From positions 1-16,771 of the forward strand of contig JAENVX010000430.1 of NCBI GenBank assembly GCA_016650355.1: a DNA stretch of 16,771 nt, written 5' to 3'. This DNA comes from Bacteroidia bacterium (lineage in GTDB: Bacteria; Bacteroidota; Bacteroidia; Cytophagales; Cyclobacteriaceae). The stretch's first letter is position 1, and every line of letters begins with the position of its first letter. The position numbers were made by a program, and so were the translations under genes. Below the pieces are notes generated by a model, which saw only the letters and a program-made list of their open reading frames with translations, did not search any database and was not told the DNA's origin. Of this stretch, positions 1-8,325 are shown one piece after another.

Positions 1-24
1 TCTTCACCAAGGAGGGATTGAACC

Positions 25-222
25 TTATTTGAAGATGTTATAGTCTGTTACGATCTTCTTATATTCCGGAAGGATCTTCTCGTAAAGTGCTTCGTCCACT
101 TTCCTCAATGAATTCATTAACCCACCCATACCAGAGTCTTTCACACTTATGCGCTGCTTTTTTATATCCTCCATTTTTGTTCGGATTGTTCCTTCCAATT
201 TTAACAGCTCTCTTTCCTTCAT
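25..222 (-). CDS. Small hypothetical protein, 65 aa
   Basis: I do not recognise this protein. It starts with ATG, ends with TAA and has 65 residues. It is rich in Lys and Glu, has no membrane segment and no signal peptide, and looks mostly helical, with amphipathic charged stretches at about residues 1-24 and 40-60 around a short glycine-containing middle (SGMGGL). The composition looks like genuine cytoplasmic protein rather than a shadow frame, and no competing frame is better on either strand. It stands alone: the nearest upstream gene on the same strand ends about 290 nt away, across a decayed remnant, and its downstream context lies outside the window. It could be a short regulator or a chance ORF. 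Reality is moderately supported and function is unknown. Confidence 0.45.
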   Translation of the reverse strand: MKERELLKLEGTIRTKMEDIKKQRISVKDSGMGGLMNSLRKVDEALYEKILPEYKKIVTDYNIFK

Positions 223-339
223 CGAATTAAATTTTGTAATGCAAACATAAGGTATGGATCAAAGGTATTTATTTAGGCTTCATTACATCGCATCTGGTGC
301 CAGTCTGAGAATACGAACTTAGGAAATAGTTAGCCTAAT

Positions 340-451
340 TTAAAAGTTATAAATGAGCTTAATACGCTGACGAACAGGCATTCCTCGTTGTTTACCAGGT
401 TCCACTTTGGAGATGCTTCCAATGTTCTTAACACTTCTTAATCACTACAGC
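340..451 (-). pseudogene. Decayed TonB C-terminal domain-like remnant
   Basis: This is a gene fragment found by reading the gap downstream of the GH57 gene. The last 34 codons of one frame (441 to 340) end in PGKQRGMPVRQR, then IKLIYNF and a TAA stop. That resembles the closing strands of the TonB C-terminal fold (family pattern roughly W-x-PGKQxGKPV-x-V-R-x-x-x-PI-x-F). Matching upstream pieces lie in the other two minus-strand frames: EASPKW at about 419-402 and AVVIKK at about 451-434. Together they give an order expected for TonB (VIKK, SPKW, PGKQ-G-PV, F-stop), broken by apparent frameshifts and by stop codons further upstream. The functional gene would have been an envelope energy-transduction or TonB-domain protein. 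The frame-jumping reconstruction is an inference. The 34-codon terminal piece is the firm part. Confidence 0.45.
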
Positions 452-512
452 GCTATTCCCCCGGGCTGATGCTTTAGAAAAGCTTCCCATATGTTGCTAG
501 CTCTAATGAACC

Positions 513-2930
513 TTACTCCACCTTCACACCTAGGTTATCACCTAGCAAATTAAACTGCTCCAGCCAACCGGCATGGATTTCGTCCTCTTTGGTGCTGCGG
601 TTCTCCAGTGATAATTCAAAGTACAAATTCTGACTTTTATACAAGATTGGATCCAACGCGAATTTTTCGAGAATAGGAAAAAGTCTGTTCAATCGTTGAA
701 TGCGTTTGAGATTACTCCGCTCCGCGCCAATGCGCTTTAACTCCTTAAATATACTTTCACCCGCTAGTCGTGCAACCTTATCGGGGTCTTCAATTTTTAA
801 ATTCCAATTTACAAGCTCTTCTGAAATTCGCTCCACATCTTTTACCTGTATCCGCTCTGTTTGAAAACAATTTACAAGGTCAGCATTTAAAATATATTCA
901 AGGGTAGTTGTATATGCCTTTGGAATAGGAATGTCATTTGTTGACAATGCACTAATAAGTGGATAATCACGATTGAAGGTCCTGCGCAAAGATTCTTCCA
1001 GTTCTTCAAGGCTCTTCTGTGCAATAAGGTTTAGGATTTTTCTTTTCTCCTCCTGAAACAATTGCCAAATAGTATATCGCTCCACCCCAAAAAACGTTTG
1101 CATAATCTCCAGCACCTCCAGCATTCGGCTTTCCTCAAAAGCTTTAATGATGCGAAATTTCATACTTGTGAATTTGTCAAGCTCCATATCCAAAGATATA
1201 TGCCCAATCAGGTTGTGTTTACCAAAATAGATTACCGCAAATGCAAATTTCTTTTCAGAACGTGTAGTGATTGATTTTACTTTTGTAATCCCGAGTGCCA
1301 GGCGCTGCTCTCCAGCCTCTTTTCGAATGAAATATTCACTAGTAGTATTATAGTTAAATACATTAAGCGACTCGGGCTCATCTTCAAATAAGGAAGCTAC
1401 CGCCACGTGCATACCCACACGTTGTAAATTGGTCTTAGCGGGGAAAATAAAATGCTGATAGACGTTGGCTCCATTTCCATATGCAGGGAGATTGCTGTTG
1501 GCTGCCTCCAGGCGTTTTTGAAATTCCACCTCCAGGTCAATCCCTGCGATCTGGTTTGCTAATTGAATAGCACGACAAGCATACTGCATTACTTGCGTTG
1601 TTTCAATGCCAGATATCTCATCAAAGAACCATCCGCAGCTGGTGTACATCAACATCGCATGTCGCTGTATTTCCATGATGCGTAAAACCCGATGTGCATC
1701 AACATCTACTAAAGCATGATCGCGCAGAAACTTTCTAATGGTATCATCATTCCGTCTTAGGATTAAGTTGATATAATCGTTTCTGGCGTCCCAGGGGTCT
1801 TTCAATATTTTAGAAGCCTCGCGCTCATATATTTCAATGAGGGTATCGCGCAACCAATCCAACGTCTCACGTAATGGCCTGCGCCATTCCTGATTCCAAC
1901 CAGGATTGCCCCCTGTGTTACATCCACAATTACTTCGCCAACGCTCTACTCCATGTACACAACTCCACGAGCTGTCTTGATGAATTTCCACCTCCCATGT
2001 GGGTGGAAAGAGGTGAATAAATTCGGCATAGTTAGTAAGGTTAGCATTCTTATTTTTCTCGATATAGTCAATGGCATAGGCAAGTGCCATCTCTCCATGC
2101 TTATGATGATGTCCATAGGTTTCACCATCGGTAGCAATGTGTGCCAGTTGTGGCTCGTCATTTTGTTCGTCAAAGAGATTGATCAGACTCTTTGCAAAAA
2201 GCTTTCCATCGTTAAGCAATCCATTGAACGCCACACTCTGTGAAACATCGCCATTATAAAAAAAGAGAATAATGCTTTTACCTGATGGCAACTTGCATAA
2301 GTATGGTTTCTTAATGTCTACTGATTGATCATTTACCGAGGTCCAATTTACATCTTGCAACTTGCGTACAGATTTAGCCTGACGCGGTGCAAGAATGGTG
2401 AATTTAATATTTTGTTCAGCCAGAATCTCAAGCGTTTCTGTATCTACAGCAGTTTCCGCCAGCCACATGCCTTCAGGTTCTCGCTTGAAGCGATGTGTAA
2501 AGTCTCGAATACCCCAGATCACTTGTGTCTCTTTATCTCTACGATTAGCCAAGGGCATTATCATATGATTATAAACTTGAGCAATGGCAGAGCCATGTCC
2601 GGAAAATCGTTCAACGCTCTCCCTGTCAGCTTCCAATATTGCATCGTATGTTTCCCTATCGTAGGCCTCCATCCACGATAGCAATGTGGGGCCAAAGTTG
2701 AAACTGATGCGTGTGTAATTGTTGAGTATGTTTTTGATTACACTATTGTTGCTGCTCAATATCCGGGAAGCGCTATTGGGGCCATAGCACTCTGCACTGA
2801 TGCGTTCGTTCCAATCGTGATAAGGATGGGCTGAATCCTGAACTTCAATTACTTCAAGCCAAGCATTTTCACGTGGTGGTTGATAAAAATGACCGTGAAT
2901 ACAAATGTATTTTTTGCTCTTTTTTTCCAT
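513..2930 (-). CDS. GH57 family glycoside hydrolase with DUF3536 (alpha-glucan-active, candidate amylase or branching enzyme)
   Basis: This is an 805-residue cytoplasmic protein with no signal peptide. The N-terminal half is a GH57 catalytic barrel. Region 1 is HFYQPPR (about 14-20). The nucleophile motif is GMWLAETAVD, with the candidate Glu at 159, and the acid/base motif is TDGETYGHHHKHGE, with the candidate Asp at 268. A Cys/Trp-rich signature, SWSCVHGVERWRSNCGCNTG (about 320-340), is typical of the GH57 group that carries DUF3536. The DUF3536 region follows, over roughly residues 380-680. GH57 enzymes act on alpha-1,4-glucans with retention (amylase, 4-alpha-glucanotransferase, branching enzyme). 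The precise activity of the DUF3536 subgroup is not something I can state. It is the last gene of the alpha-glucan cluster, 68 nt after glgB, which suggests a role in trimming, rearranging or branching the polymer made by GlgE. The start is ATG and fits the family's beginning (KKYICIHGHFYQPPR). Confidence 0.9.
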   Translation of the reverse strand: MEKKSKKYICIHGHFYQPPRENAWLEVIEVQDSAHPYHDWNERISAECYGPNSASRILSSNNSVIKNILNNYTRISFNFGPTLLSWMEAYDRETYDAILEADRESVERFSGHGSAIAQVYNHMIMPLANRRDKETQVIWGIRDFTHRFKREPEGMWLAETAVDTETLEILAEQNIKFTILAPRQAKSVRKLQDVNWTSVNDQSVDIKKPYLCKLPSGKSIILFFYNGDVSQSVAFNGLLNDGKLFAKSLINLFDEQNDEPQLAHIATDGETYGHHHKHGEMALAYAIDYIEKNKNANLTNYAEFIHLFPPTWEVEIHQDSSWSCVHGVERWRSNCGCNTGGNPGWNQEWRRPLRETLDWLRDTLIEIYEREASKILKDPWDARNDYINLILRRNDDTIRKFLRDHALVDVDAHRVLRIMEIQRHAMLMYTSCGWFFDEISGIETTQVMQYACRAIQLANQIAGIDLEVEFQKRLEAANSNLPAYGNGANVYQHFIFPAKTNLQRVGMHVAVASLFEDEPESLNVFNYNTTSEYFIRKEAGEQRLALGITKVKSITTRSEKKFAFAVIYFGKHNLIGHISLDMELDKFTSMKFRIIKAFEESRMLEVLEIMQTFFGVERYTIWQLFQEEKRKILNLIAQKSLEELEESLRRTFNRDYPLISALSTNDIPIPKAYTTTLEYILNADLVNCFQTERIQVKDVERISEELVNWNLKIEDPDKVARLAGESIFKELKRIGAERSNLKRIQRLNRLFPILEKFALDPILYKSQNLYFELSLENRSTKEDEIHAGWLEQFNLLGDNLGVKVE

Positions 2931-2951
2931 TCTTACATATCATGTTTATGA

Positions 2952-2988
2952 AATTCAATCTGTACAGTAAACACCGTACTATTGAATT
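2952..2988. repeat. 8-bp inverted repeat in the glgB-GH57 gap
   Basis: The 68-nt gap between glgB and the GH57 gene contains a perfect inverted repeat, AATTCAAT (2952-2959) and ATTGAATT (2981-2988). A 4-bp GTAC/GTAC inner stem (2962-2965 with 2976-2979) leaves a loop of about 10 nt. No U-tract follows on the minus strand, so it is not a standard intrinsic terminator. It could be an operator, an mRNA-processing or stability stem, or chance in A+T-rich DNA. Confidence 0.35.
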
Positions 2989-2998
2989 ACCTGTTTTG

Positions 2999-4963
2999 TC
3001 ATTCTTCTAATTCAAACTCAGCCACTTCTTCATGCAGCTTTAAAATTGAAATTGAGAGTGGTGACAACACCATTGAAACTGAGTAGTCTTTGGAATGATA
3101 TTTAACCGGAGAGGTGTGTAAAAAACCCTGGTTCAAAACACCACTTCCTCCATATTTTAAATTGTCTGAATTAAACAATTCGTTCCATGTTCCTCGTACC
3201 GGAACCCCGATTCGATAATGGCTCCTTGTCTCTGGCGTAAAGTTGCAAACGATAATCAGCGACTCGTCCTTTTTATCGGATTTGCGCATAAACACCATCA
3301 CACTATTTTCGCGATCAGAATAATCAATCCATTCAAAACCTTTTCCTTCAAAGGCGAAATGGTACAATGCAGGCTCTGACTTATACAACCCATTCAAATC
3401 CTTCATCAGCGTTTGTATACCCTTATGAAAATCATTTCCCAACTGATGCCATTCCAGGCTTCCATCATGATTCCACTCGGAAGACTGACCAAACTCTCCA
3501 CCCATAAACATGAGCTTCGTGCCCGGGTGCACGAACATGTAGGAGAACATCAAACGAAGGTTCGCAAACTTTCGCCATTCATCGCCTGGCATTCTTCCCA
3601 GCAATGAACCCTTGCCATGTACCACTTCATCGTGTGATAGAGGCAACATGAAGTTTTCTGTGAAAGCATAAATAATACTAAACGTGATGTCATTTTGATG
3701 ATACTTCCGATAGATAGGATCGTCCTTAAAATAGTTGAGGGTGTCGTGCATCCAACCCATCATCCATTTTTGACCGAACCCAAGGCCACCAAGATAGGTC
3801 GGCTTTGATACACCCGGCCACGCAGTGGATTCTTCAGCTATCGTAATTGTATCTGGAAATGTTCCGTACACCACCTGATTAAATTCTTTCAGGAAATTGA
3901 TTGCTTCAATATTTTCATTACCACCATACTCGTTTGGTATCCATTCTCCGTCCTTTCGTGAGTAGTCTAAATAGAGCATGGAGGCGACAGCATCAACACG
4001 TAACCCATCAATGTGATAATGATCGAGCCAATACAGTGCATTGCTGATTAAAAATGATTGTATCTCCGGTCTGCCGTAATTATAGATGTAACTGCTCCAA
4101 TCTGGATGAAATCCCTTACGGGGATCGGCATGTTCATATAGATGCGTTCCATCAAATTTATAAAGGCCATGTACATCTCCTGGAAAATGTGAAGGCACCC
4201 AATCAAGAATAACACCGATATCCTCCTGATGAAATGCATCCACCAATTGCATAAATTCTTCTGGCGCTCCAAAGCGACTGCTCGGAGCAAAATATCCCGT
4301 AAGTTGATATCCCCATGATCCAAAAAACGGATGTTCCATGATCGGAAGAAATTCAACGTGGGTGAATCTCATCTCCTTTACATATTCCACCAGTTCTTTT
4401 GCCAGTTCGGTATAACTTAGTGAACGATTACCATCTTCTATCTTTCTTCGCCAGCTTCCTAAATGAACTTCATAAACTGAATAGGGTTTTGGTTTTCCTT
4501 CAAGTTTTTTTCGATCGGAAAGCCAAACAGAATCTTTCCATGTATGTGTTGGCTGCCAAATGATTGAGGCAGTCTTGGGAGCAACCTCTGCATACAATGC
4601 AAATGGATCGGCCTTCTCTAAATATTCACCGGTATTGGAGTGAATTGCGTATTTGTAAGCTTCTCCTTTATTAATGCCAGGAAAGAAACCTTCCCAAATA
4701 CCAGACTCATCCCATCGTGGATTTAGTTTGTGCTGTCCATCTTGCCAATGATTAAAATTGCCTATCACTGAAATTGCTTTGGCATTTGGTGCCCAAACAG
4801 CAAAGTATGTCCCATTCTCTCCATTATGCAAGGCTGGATGAGCCCCAAGCTTTTCGTATAACTTAAAATGCTTACCACTTTTGAAGAGGTGCACATCAAA
4901 ATCAGTTAACAACGAGAAGCTGTCACTACCTTCCTTCTTTGCCTTTTCCGACTTTTTTCCCAT
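2999..4963 (-). CDS. glgB: 1,4-alpha-glucan branching enzyme GlgB (GH13, CBM48)
   Basis: GlgB cuts an alpha-1,4 linkage and re-attaches the freed chain through an alpha-1,6 bond, making branches in glycogen. The protein has 654 residues and is cytoplasmic. A Lys-rich N-terminus leads into a CBM48-type domain (about 38-125: LGAHP, FAVWAPNA, VIGNFNHW). The GH13 barrel then shows region I DWVPSHFP (254-261), region II GLRVDAVASMLYLDYSR with nucleophile Asp324, region III IAEESTAWPGVS with acid/base Glu377, and region IV LSHDEVVHGK with Asp445. All catalytic residues are present. The C-terminal all-beta domain ends around 650. The length fits the short form of GlgB, without a second N-terminal module. 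It lies 36 nt downstream of the TreS-maltokinase fusion and close to glgE, as expected of the GlgE route, where GlgB branches the linear maltosyl chains. The ATG start is supported by the 36-nt spacing and the family-like N-terminus. Confidence 0.97.
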   Translation of the reverse strand: MGKKSEKAKKEGSDSFSLLTDFDVHLFKSGKHFKLYEKLGAHPALHNGENGTYFAVWAPNAKAISVIGNFNHWQDGQHKLNPRWDESGIWEGFFPGINKGEAYKYAIHSNTGEYLEKADPFALYAEVAPKTASIIWQPTHTWKDSVWLSDRKKLEGKPKPYSVYEVHLGSWRRKIEDGNRSLSYTELAKELVEYVKEMRFTHVEFLPIMEHPFFGSWGYQLTGYFAPSSRFGAPEEFMQLVDAFHQEDIGVILDWVPSHFPGDVHGLYKFDGTHLYEHADPRKGFHPDWSSYIYNYGRPEIQSFLISNALYWLDHYHIDGLRVDAVASMLYLDYSRKDGEWIPNEYGGNENIEAINFLKEFNQVVYGTFPDTITIAEESTAWPGVSKPTYLGGLGFGQKWMMGWMHDTLNYFKDDPIYRKYHQNDITFSIIYAFTENFMLPLSHDEVVHGKGSLLGRMPGDEWRKFANLRLMFSYMFVHPGTKLMFMGGEFGQSSEWNHDGSLEWHQLGNDFHKGIQTLMKDLNGLYKSEPALYHFAFEGKGFEWIDYSDRENSVMVFMRKSDKKDESLIIVCNFTPETRSHYRIGVPVRGTWNELFNSDNLKYGGSGVLNQGFLHTSPVKYHSKDYSVSMVLSPLSISILKLHEEVAEFELEE

Positions 4964-4999
4964 AACAAAACTTGATTTAAATTAGTCGATTGGATGCTA

Positions 5000-7900
5000 T
5001 TATTTTTTTTGACGTTCTTCTTTTGCTAATGCATACCGTTCCATGTGATAGTAGATGCCTTTCAAGGGAATCACCACCCAATCTGGTCTGCTGTTGAGCT
5101 CGTAGCCAAGTTCGTAAATAGCTTTCTCAATTAGGAAGGTACGAATCAATGTCTCATTTTCATCTGAAAGTTTTGATCCCATCCCAACCCGTTCCATGTA
5201 AGCGCCCAGGTAAAAACGACTTACATAGTGTTGCCATTGGTCAGCCCAACTCATAAGAAATTCCAAGTCTCGATCGCGGTAATTTTCATTGAGCAATATT
5301 TTTCCGAAGGCAGCATAGTGAAATGAGCGCATCATTCCCGCCACATCTTTCAATGGGTTTTTCTTTAATCGTCTTTCACTAAAAGAAAATCCAGGCTCTC
5401 CTTCAAAGTCAATGATCACAAAATCTTTTCCTGTAAAGAGTACCTGTCCCAGGTGGTAATCACCGTGAACCCTGGTTTTGATGGCGTTGATCCTTGTCTT
5501 ATGAACTTCGCCAAAGCATTCCAGCACTTCATCTTCGAGAGCTAAAACTTTTTTCGCCAATGTCTGCGTGTCCCCATCAAGTTTAGGTAAAGATTGACGA
5601 AGCAACTTAAATCGGTCATTAACAAGTTTCCGCAATGATGAATATAGTGAGCGCTGGTAATTACTTGTAAAAGTTTCAGGCGCAAAGGCGGGACTTGAGT
5701 TATCTGACGCTAATGCAAGGTGCATTTCGGCTGTTCGTTGACCCAATCGTACTACACGTTCGTAAAATCCACGACCAATAAATTCCTGAATCAATTCCGG
5801 TGCGTCATCAAATGATATCGATGCTTTATTAATAAACTTAGGTAGTTTTTCTTTCTTGGCTTTCACAATTACGCGCTCATAGAACCGGCCAACCGAGTCG
5901 ATCGTCATATTCCACGCATCACCCTGGTTTTCTACTTTTTCTTGTAACAACCCGAAAACGATAACATTATTCTCTTTGTCACGATACTCAATGCTTCCGG
6001 CAAACTTTGGTGAGTTTCTGAAGCTTGTACTTTCCGATAAAAATCGAACAAGTTCAAGATCTGGGTTGATTTCTTTTTCTAGTTTGCGATAGAATTTAAA
6101 GAAAAACTGGTCATTGTAAATAATTGCCGTATTGCTCTGATCCGCTTTCAAAATTTTTGAGTCTATCTGTTCTGTGTTTAGCTTGGTGTATACTCCAGAT
6201 TTGAATTCAAGCACACCCTCTTCATCTTTGACATTAATATTTCGTCCCATTCCGGCAAAGAGATAATCGCGAAAGGATTTATCATAACTACTATCCATAA
6301 TAAATCCAGATTTGTCCTGGATCTCAGCCCGACATATCACACTCTGAGCAGTGTACTCAACTTTATCAAAAAGATTGTCGGAGGAAATGAACACCATGGG
6401 AAGAAAATACAATTCCGGCAGGCGCTGCACATAATGTACTTCCAGGATTGTAAGGAAGTGCGTAGTGCCTTCCACTTTTAGTGGAATGAATTTGTGGATA
6501 CTGATTTTACTTACCGCTCTCGCCTTGCCTCCAAACCACCTGCATTTACGCATGAAAGGCTGAAGGATCTTCCGTTCTAAAACACGAATCTCATTGTAGT
6601 TATTAAAGATTTTCTCCCACGAGACTTCAGTTTTTAGCAAATGCAATTCGCCACTCCCAGGACTTTGGTCCGCTTTCTCAGAAACATCTGCCTGAAACCA
6701 GAAATGGCCGTAAGGTCCGATGGTGATGGAGTAATCATTTCCTTCTACGCTGCTAAATCTATTTTGACTAAATACTTCTGTGATATCACAATCTTTAAAT
6801 CCTGAAAGATCAAGTGTTGTCGCCTGCGAAAATTGGGAAAGGTTGGCTACAACGATAATCCGTTGCTTATCGTAGCTACGAACAAATGACAATATTTTGG
6901 AATTTGTACTTTCAATAAACTTCATGTCGCCTCTGCCGAATACATTCAGTCGCTTGCGCATGGCCAAAACATTTTTGATCCACCACATCAATGATGATGG
7001 ATTCTCCTCGTGACTTGCCACATTGACGGATTCGTATCGGTAAACAGGATCTGTGATGATAGGCAAATAAAGTTTCTGTGGATTGGCCACCGAAAAGCCG
7101 GCATTCACATTCATGTTCCATTGCATTGGAGTACGAACGCCAAACCGATCGCCCAAGTAAATATTATCGCCCATTCCTATCTCATCACCGTAATACAAAA
7201 CGGGTGTTCCTGGCAATGAAAATAATATTGTATAGAGTAATTCAATTTTTCTTCGATCATTGTTTAGCAATGGTGCAAGCCGCCTTCGTATGCCCAGGTT
7301 GTGCTTGGCATCCGGGTCAGTCGCGTAGGCTTTGAATAAGTAATCTTTTTCCTCTTCAGTCACCATTTCAAGTCCAATCTCATCATGGTTTCGAAGAAAG
7401 ATGGCCCATTGACTATTCGGAGGAGTTTGTGGAGTTTGCTCAATGATGTCTATGATCGGAAAACTATCCTCCGTTCTTAGTCCAAGAAAAAGGCGTGGCA
7501 TGAGAGGATAATTGAAGTTCATGTGGCACTCCTTGCCATCACCAAAATATGAGGCAGCTTCTTCTGGCCACAAGTTCGCCTCAGCAATTAGTATTCTATC
7601 TTTATAATTCTTGTCTATGTGCCCTCTTAATTTCTTTAGAAAAGTATGCGTCTGCGGAAGATTTTCACAACTGGTACCTTCCTCTTCGTACAGAAACGGA
7701 ACAGATGGAAGACGAAACCCATCAATTCCTAGCTTCATCCAAAAATCAACGATCTTAACAACCTCCAGATGAACATCAGGGTTATCAAAATTCAATTCTG
7801 GTTGATGACGATAGAAACGATGCCAGTAATATGCTTTCGCATCCTGATCCCATGCCCAATTCGAAGTTTCGTCATCAGAAAACATGACTCTCGCCTCCTT

Positions 7901-8323
7901 ATATTTTTCCAGAGAATTGCTCCACACATAAAAATCCTTGAAGCGGGAACCGGACCTCGCTTTCTTTGATTTTTGAAACCAGGGATGCTGGTCTGAAGTA
8001 TGATTGAGGATCAGTTCGGATATAACTCTAATCCCTTTATTGTGTGCCTCTCTTAGAAATTGCTTAAAGTCTGCAAGTGTTCCGTAATCAGGATGGATAT
8101 CACAATAGTCGGTAACATCAAAGCCGTCATCTTTTAAAGGGGAGGGAAAGAAGGGCAACAACCATAGGGTATTTACACCAAGATCTTCCAGGTAATCTAA
8201 CTTTTGTATGAGTCCTTGAAAGTCGCCTATGCCATCACCATTGCTGTCGTAAAAAGCCCTTACGCTAACCTCGTAAATGACAGCGTCTTTAAACCAAAGC
8301 GGGTCTTGTTTTCCGTTCGTCAT
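5000..8323 (-). CDS. treS-mak: TreS-maltokinase fusion; TreS half lacks the catalytic nucleophile
   Basis: This is a 1107-residue cytoplasmic fusion. Residues 1 to about 550 are a TreS-type GH13 domain, normally maltose/trehalose interconversion. Residues about 570-1107 are a maltokinase (Mak/Pep2), which makes maltose-1-phosphate for GlgE. The kinase half looks active: N-cap RWFGGKAR (595-602), lysine in FFKFYRKLE (743), catalytic loop HGDYHLGQ (953-960, Asp955), and metal-binding IDFEGEP (Asp972). In the TreS half, region I ELILNHTSDQHPWF, acid/base Glu248 (LIAEAN), region IV RNHDE (Asp314) and GDEIGMGDN are conserved. Region II, however, reads DGFRLPSVPFLYEEEGT. Pro206 stands where TreS has its nucleophile Asp, and Ser207 replaces Ala. 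The codon is CCA at 7706-7708. GH13 hydrolysis or isomerisation needs that Asp, so the TreS half is probably inactive or has another role. The gene starts 2 nt after the glgE stop, so it is co-transcribed and probably translationally coupled. The fold assignments are firm. The loss of TreS activity is inferred. Confidence 0.93.
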   Translation of the reverse strand: MTNGKQDPLWFKDAVIYEVSVRAFYDSNGDGIGDFQGLIQKLDYLEDLGVNTLWLLPFFPSPLKDDGFDVTDYCDIHPDYGTLADFKQFLREAHNKGIRVISELILNHTSDQHPWFQKSKKARSGSRFKDFYVWSNSLEKYKEARVMFSDDETSNWAWDQDAKAYYWHRFYRHQPELNFDNPDVHLEVVKIVDFWMKLGIDGFRLPSVPFLYEEEGTSCENLPQTHTFLKKLRGHIDKNYKDRILIAEANLWPEEAASYFGDGKECHMNFNYPLMPRLFLGLRTEDSFPIIDIIEQTPQTPPNSQWAIFLRNHDEIGLEMVTEEEKDYLFKAYATDPDAKHNLGIRRRLAPLLNNDRRKIELLYTILFSLPGTPVLYYGDEIGMGDNIYLGDRFGVRTPMQWNMNVNAGFSVANPQKLYLPIITDPVYRYESVNVASHEENPSSLMWWIKNVLAMRKRLNVFGRGDMKFIESTNSKILSFVRSYDKQRIIVVANLSQFSQATTLDLSGFKDCDITEVFSQNRFSSVEGNDYSITIGPYGHFWFQADVSEKADQSPGSGELHLLKTEVSWEKIFNNYNEIRVLERKILQPFMRKCRWFGGKARAVSKISIHKFIPLKVEGTTHFLTILEVHYVQRLPELYFLPMVFISSDNLFDKVEYTAQSVICRAEIQDKSGFIMDSSYDKSFRDYLFAGMGRNINVKDEEGVLEFKSGVYTKLNTEQIDSKILKADQSNTAIIYNDQFFFKFYRKLEKEINPDLELVRFLSESTSFRNSPKFAGSIEYRDKENNVIVFGLLQEKVENQGDAWNMTIDSVGRFYERVIVKAKKEKLPKFINKASISFDDAPELIQEFIGRGFYERVVRLGQRTAEMHLALASDNSSPAFAPETFTSNYQRSLYSSLRKLVNDRFKLLRQSLPKLDGDTQTLAKKVLALEDEVLECFGEVHKTRINAIKTRVHGDYHLGQVLFTGKDFVIIDFEGEPGFSFSERRLKKNPLKDVAGMMRSFHYAAFGKILLNENYRDRDLEFLMSWADQWQHYVSRFYLGAYMERVGMGSKLSDENETLIRTFLIEKAIYELGYELNSRPDWVVIPLKGIYYHMERYALAKEERQKK

Positions 8324-8325
8324 AA

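Noticed and set aside
1..24. A tRNA 3'-end-like stretch on the minus strand (GGTTCAATCCC just after the small ORF stop)
   Set aside because: The T-loop-like match does not give a good five-pair T-stem, no CCA end or acceptor partner is visible, and the would-be tRNA body lies in the small ORF without cloverleaf arms.
273..338. Inverted repeat TTAGGCT (273-279) and AGCCTAA (332-338) as a terminator
   Set aside because: Only 7 bp with a 52-nt loop and no U-tract; expected by chance in this composition.
1953..2681. Plus-strand ORFs of 96 and 118 codons opposite the GH57 gene
   Set aside because: They lie antisense within a strongly conserved coding region and their translations show no family pattern; they are shadow frames.
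8098..8323. Possibility that the TreS region II change results from a frameshift or assembly error
   Set aside because: The frame is continuous, residues on both sides match TreS closely, and Asp to Pro needs several substitutions, so a simple error does not explain it.
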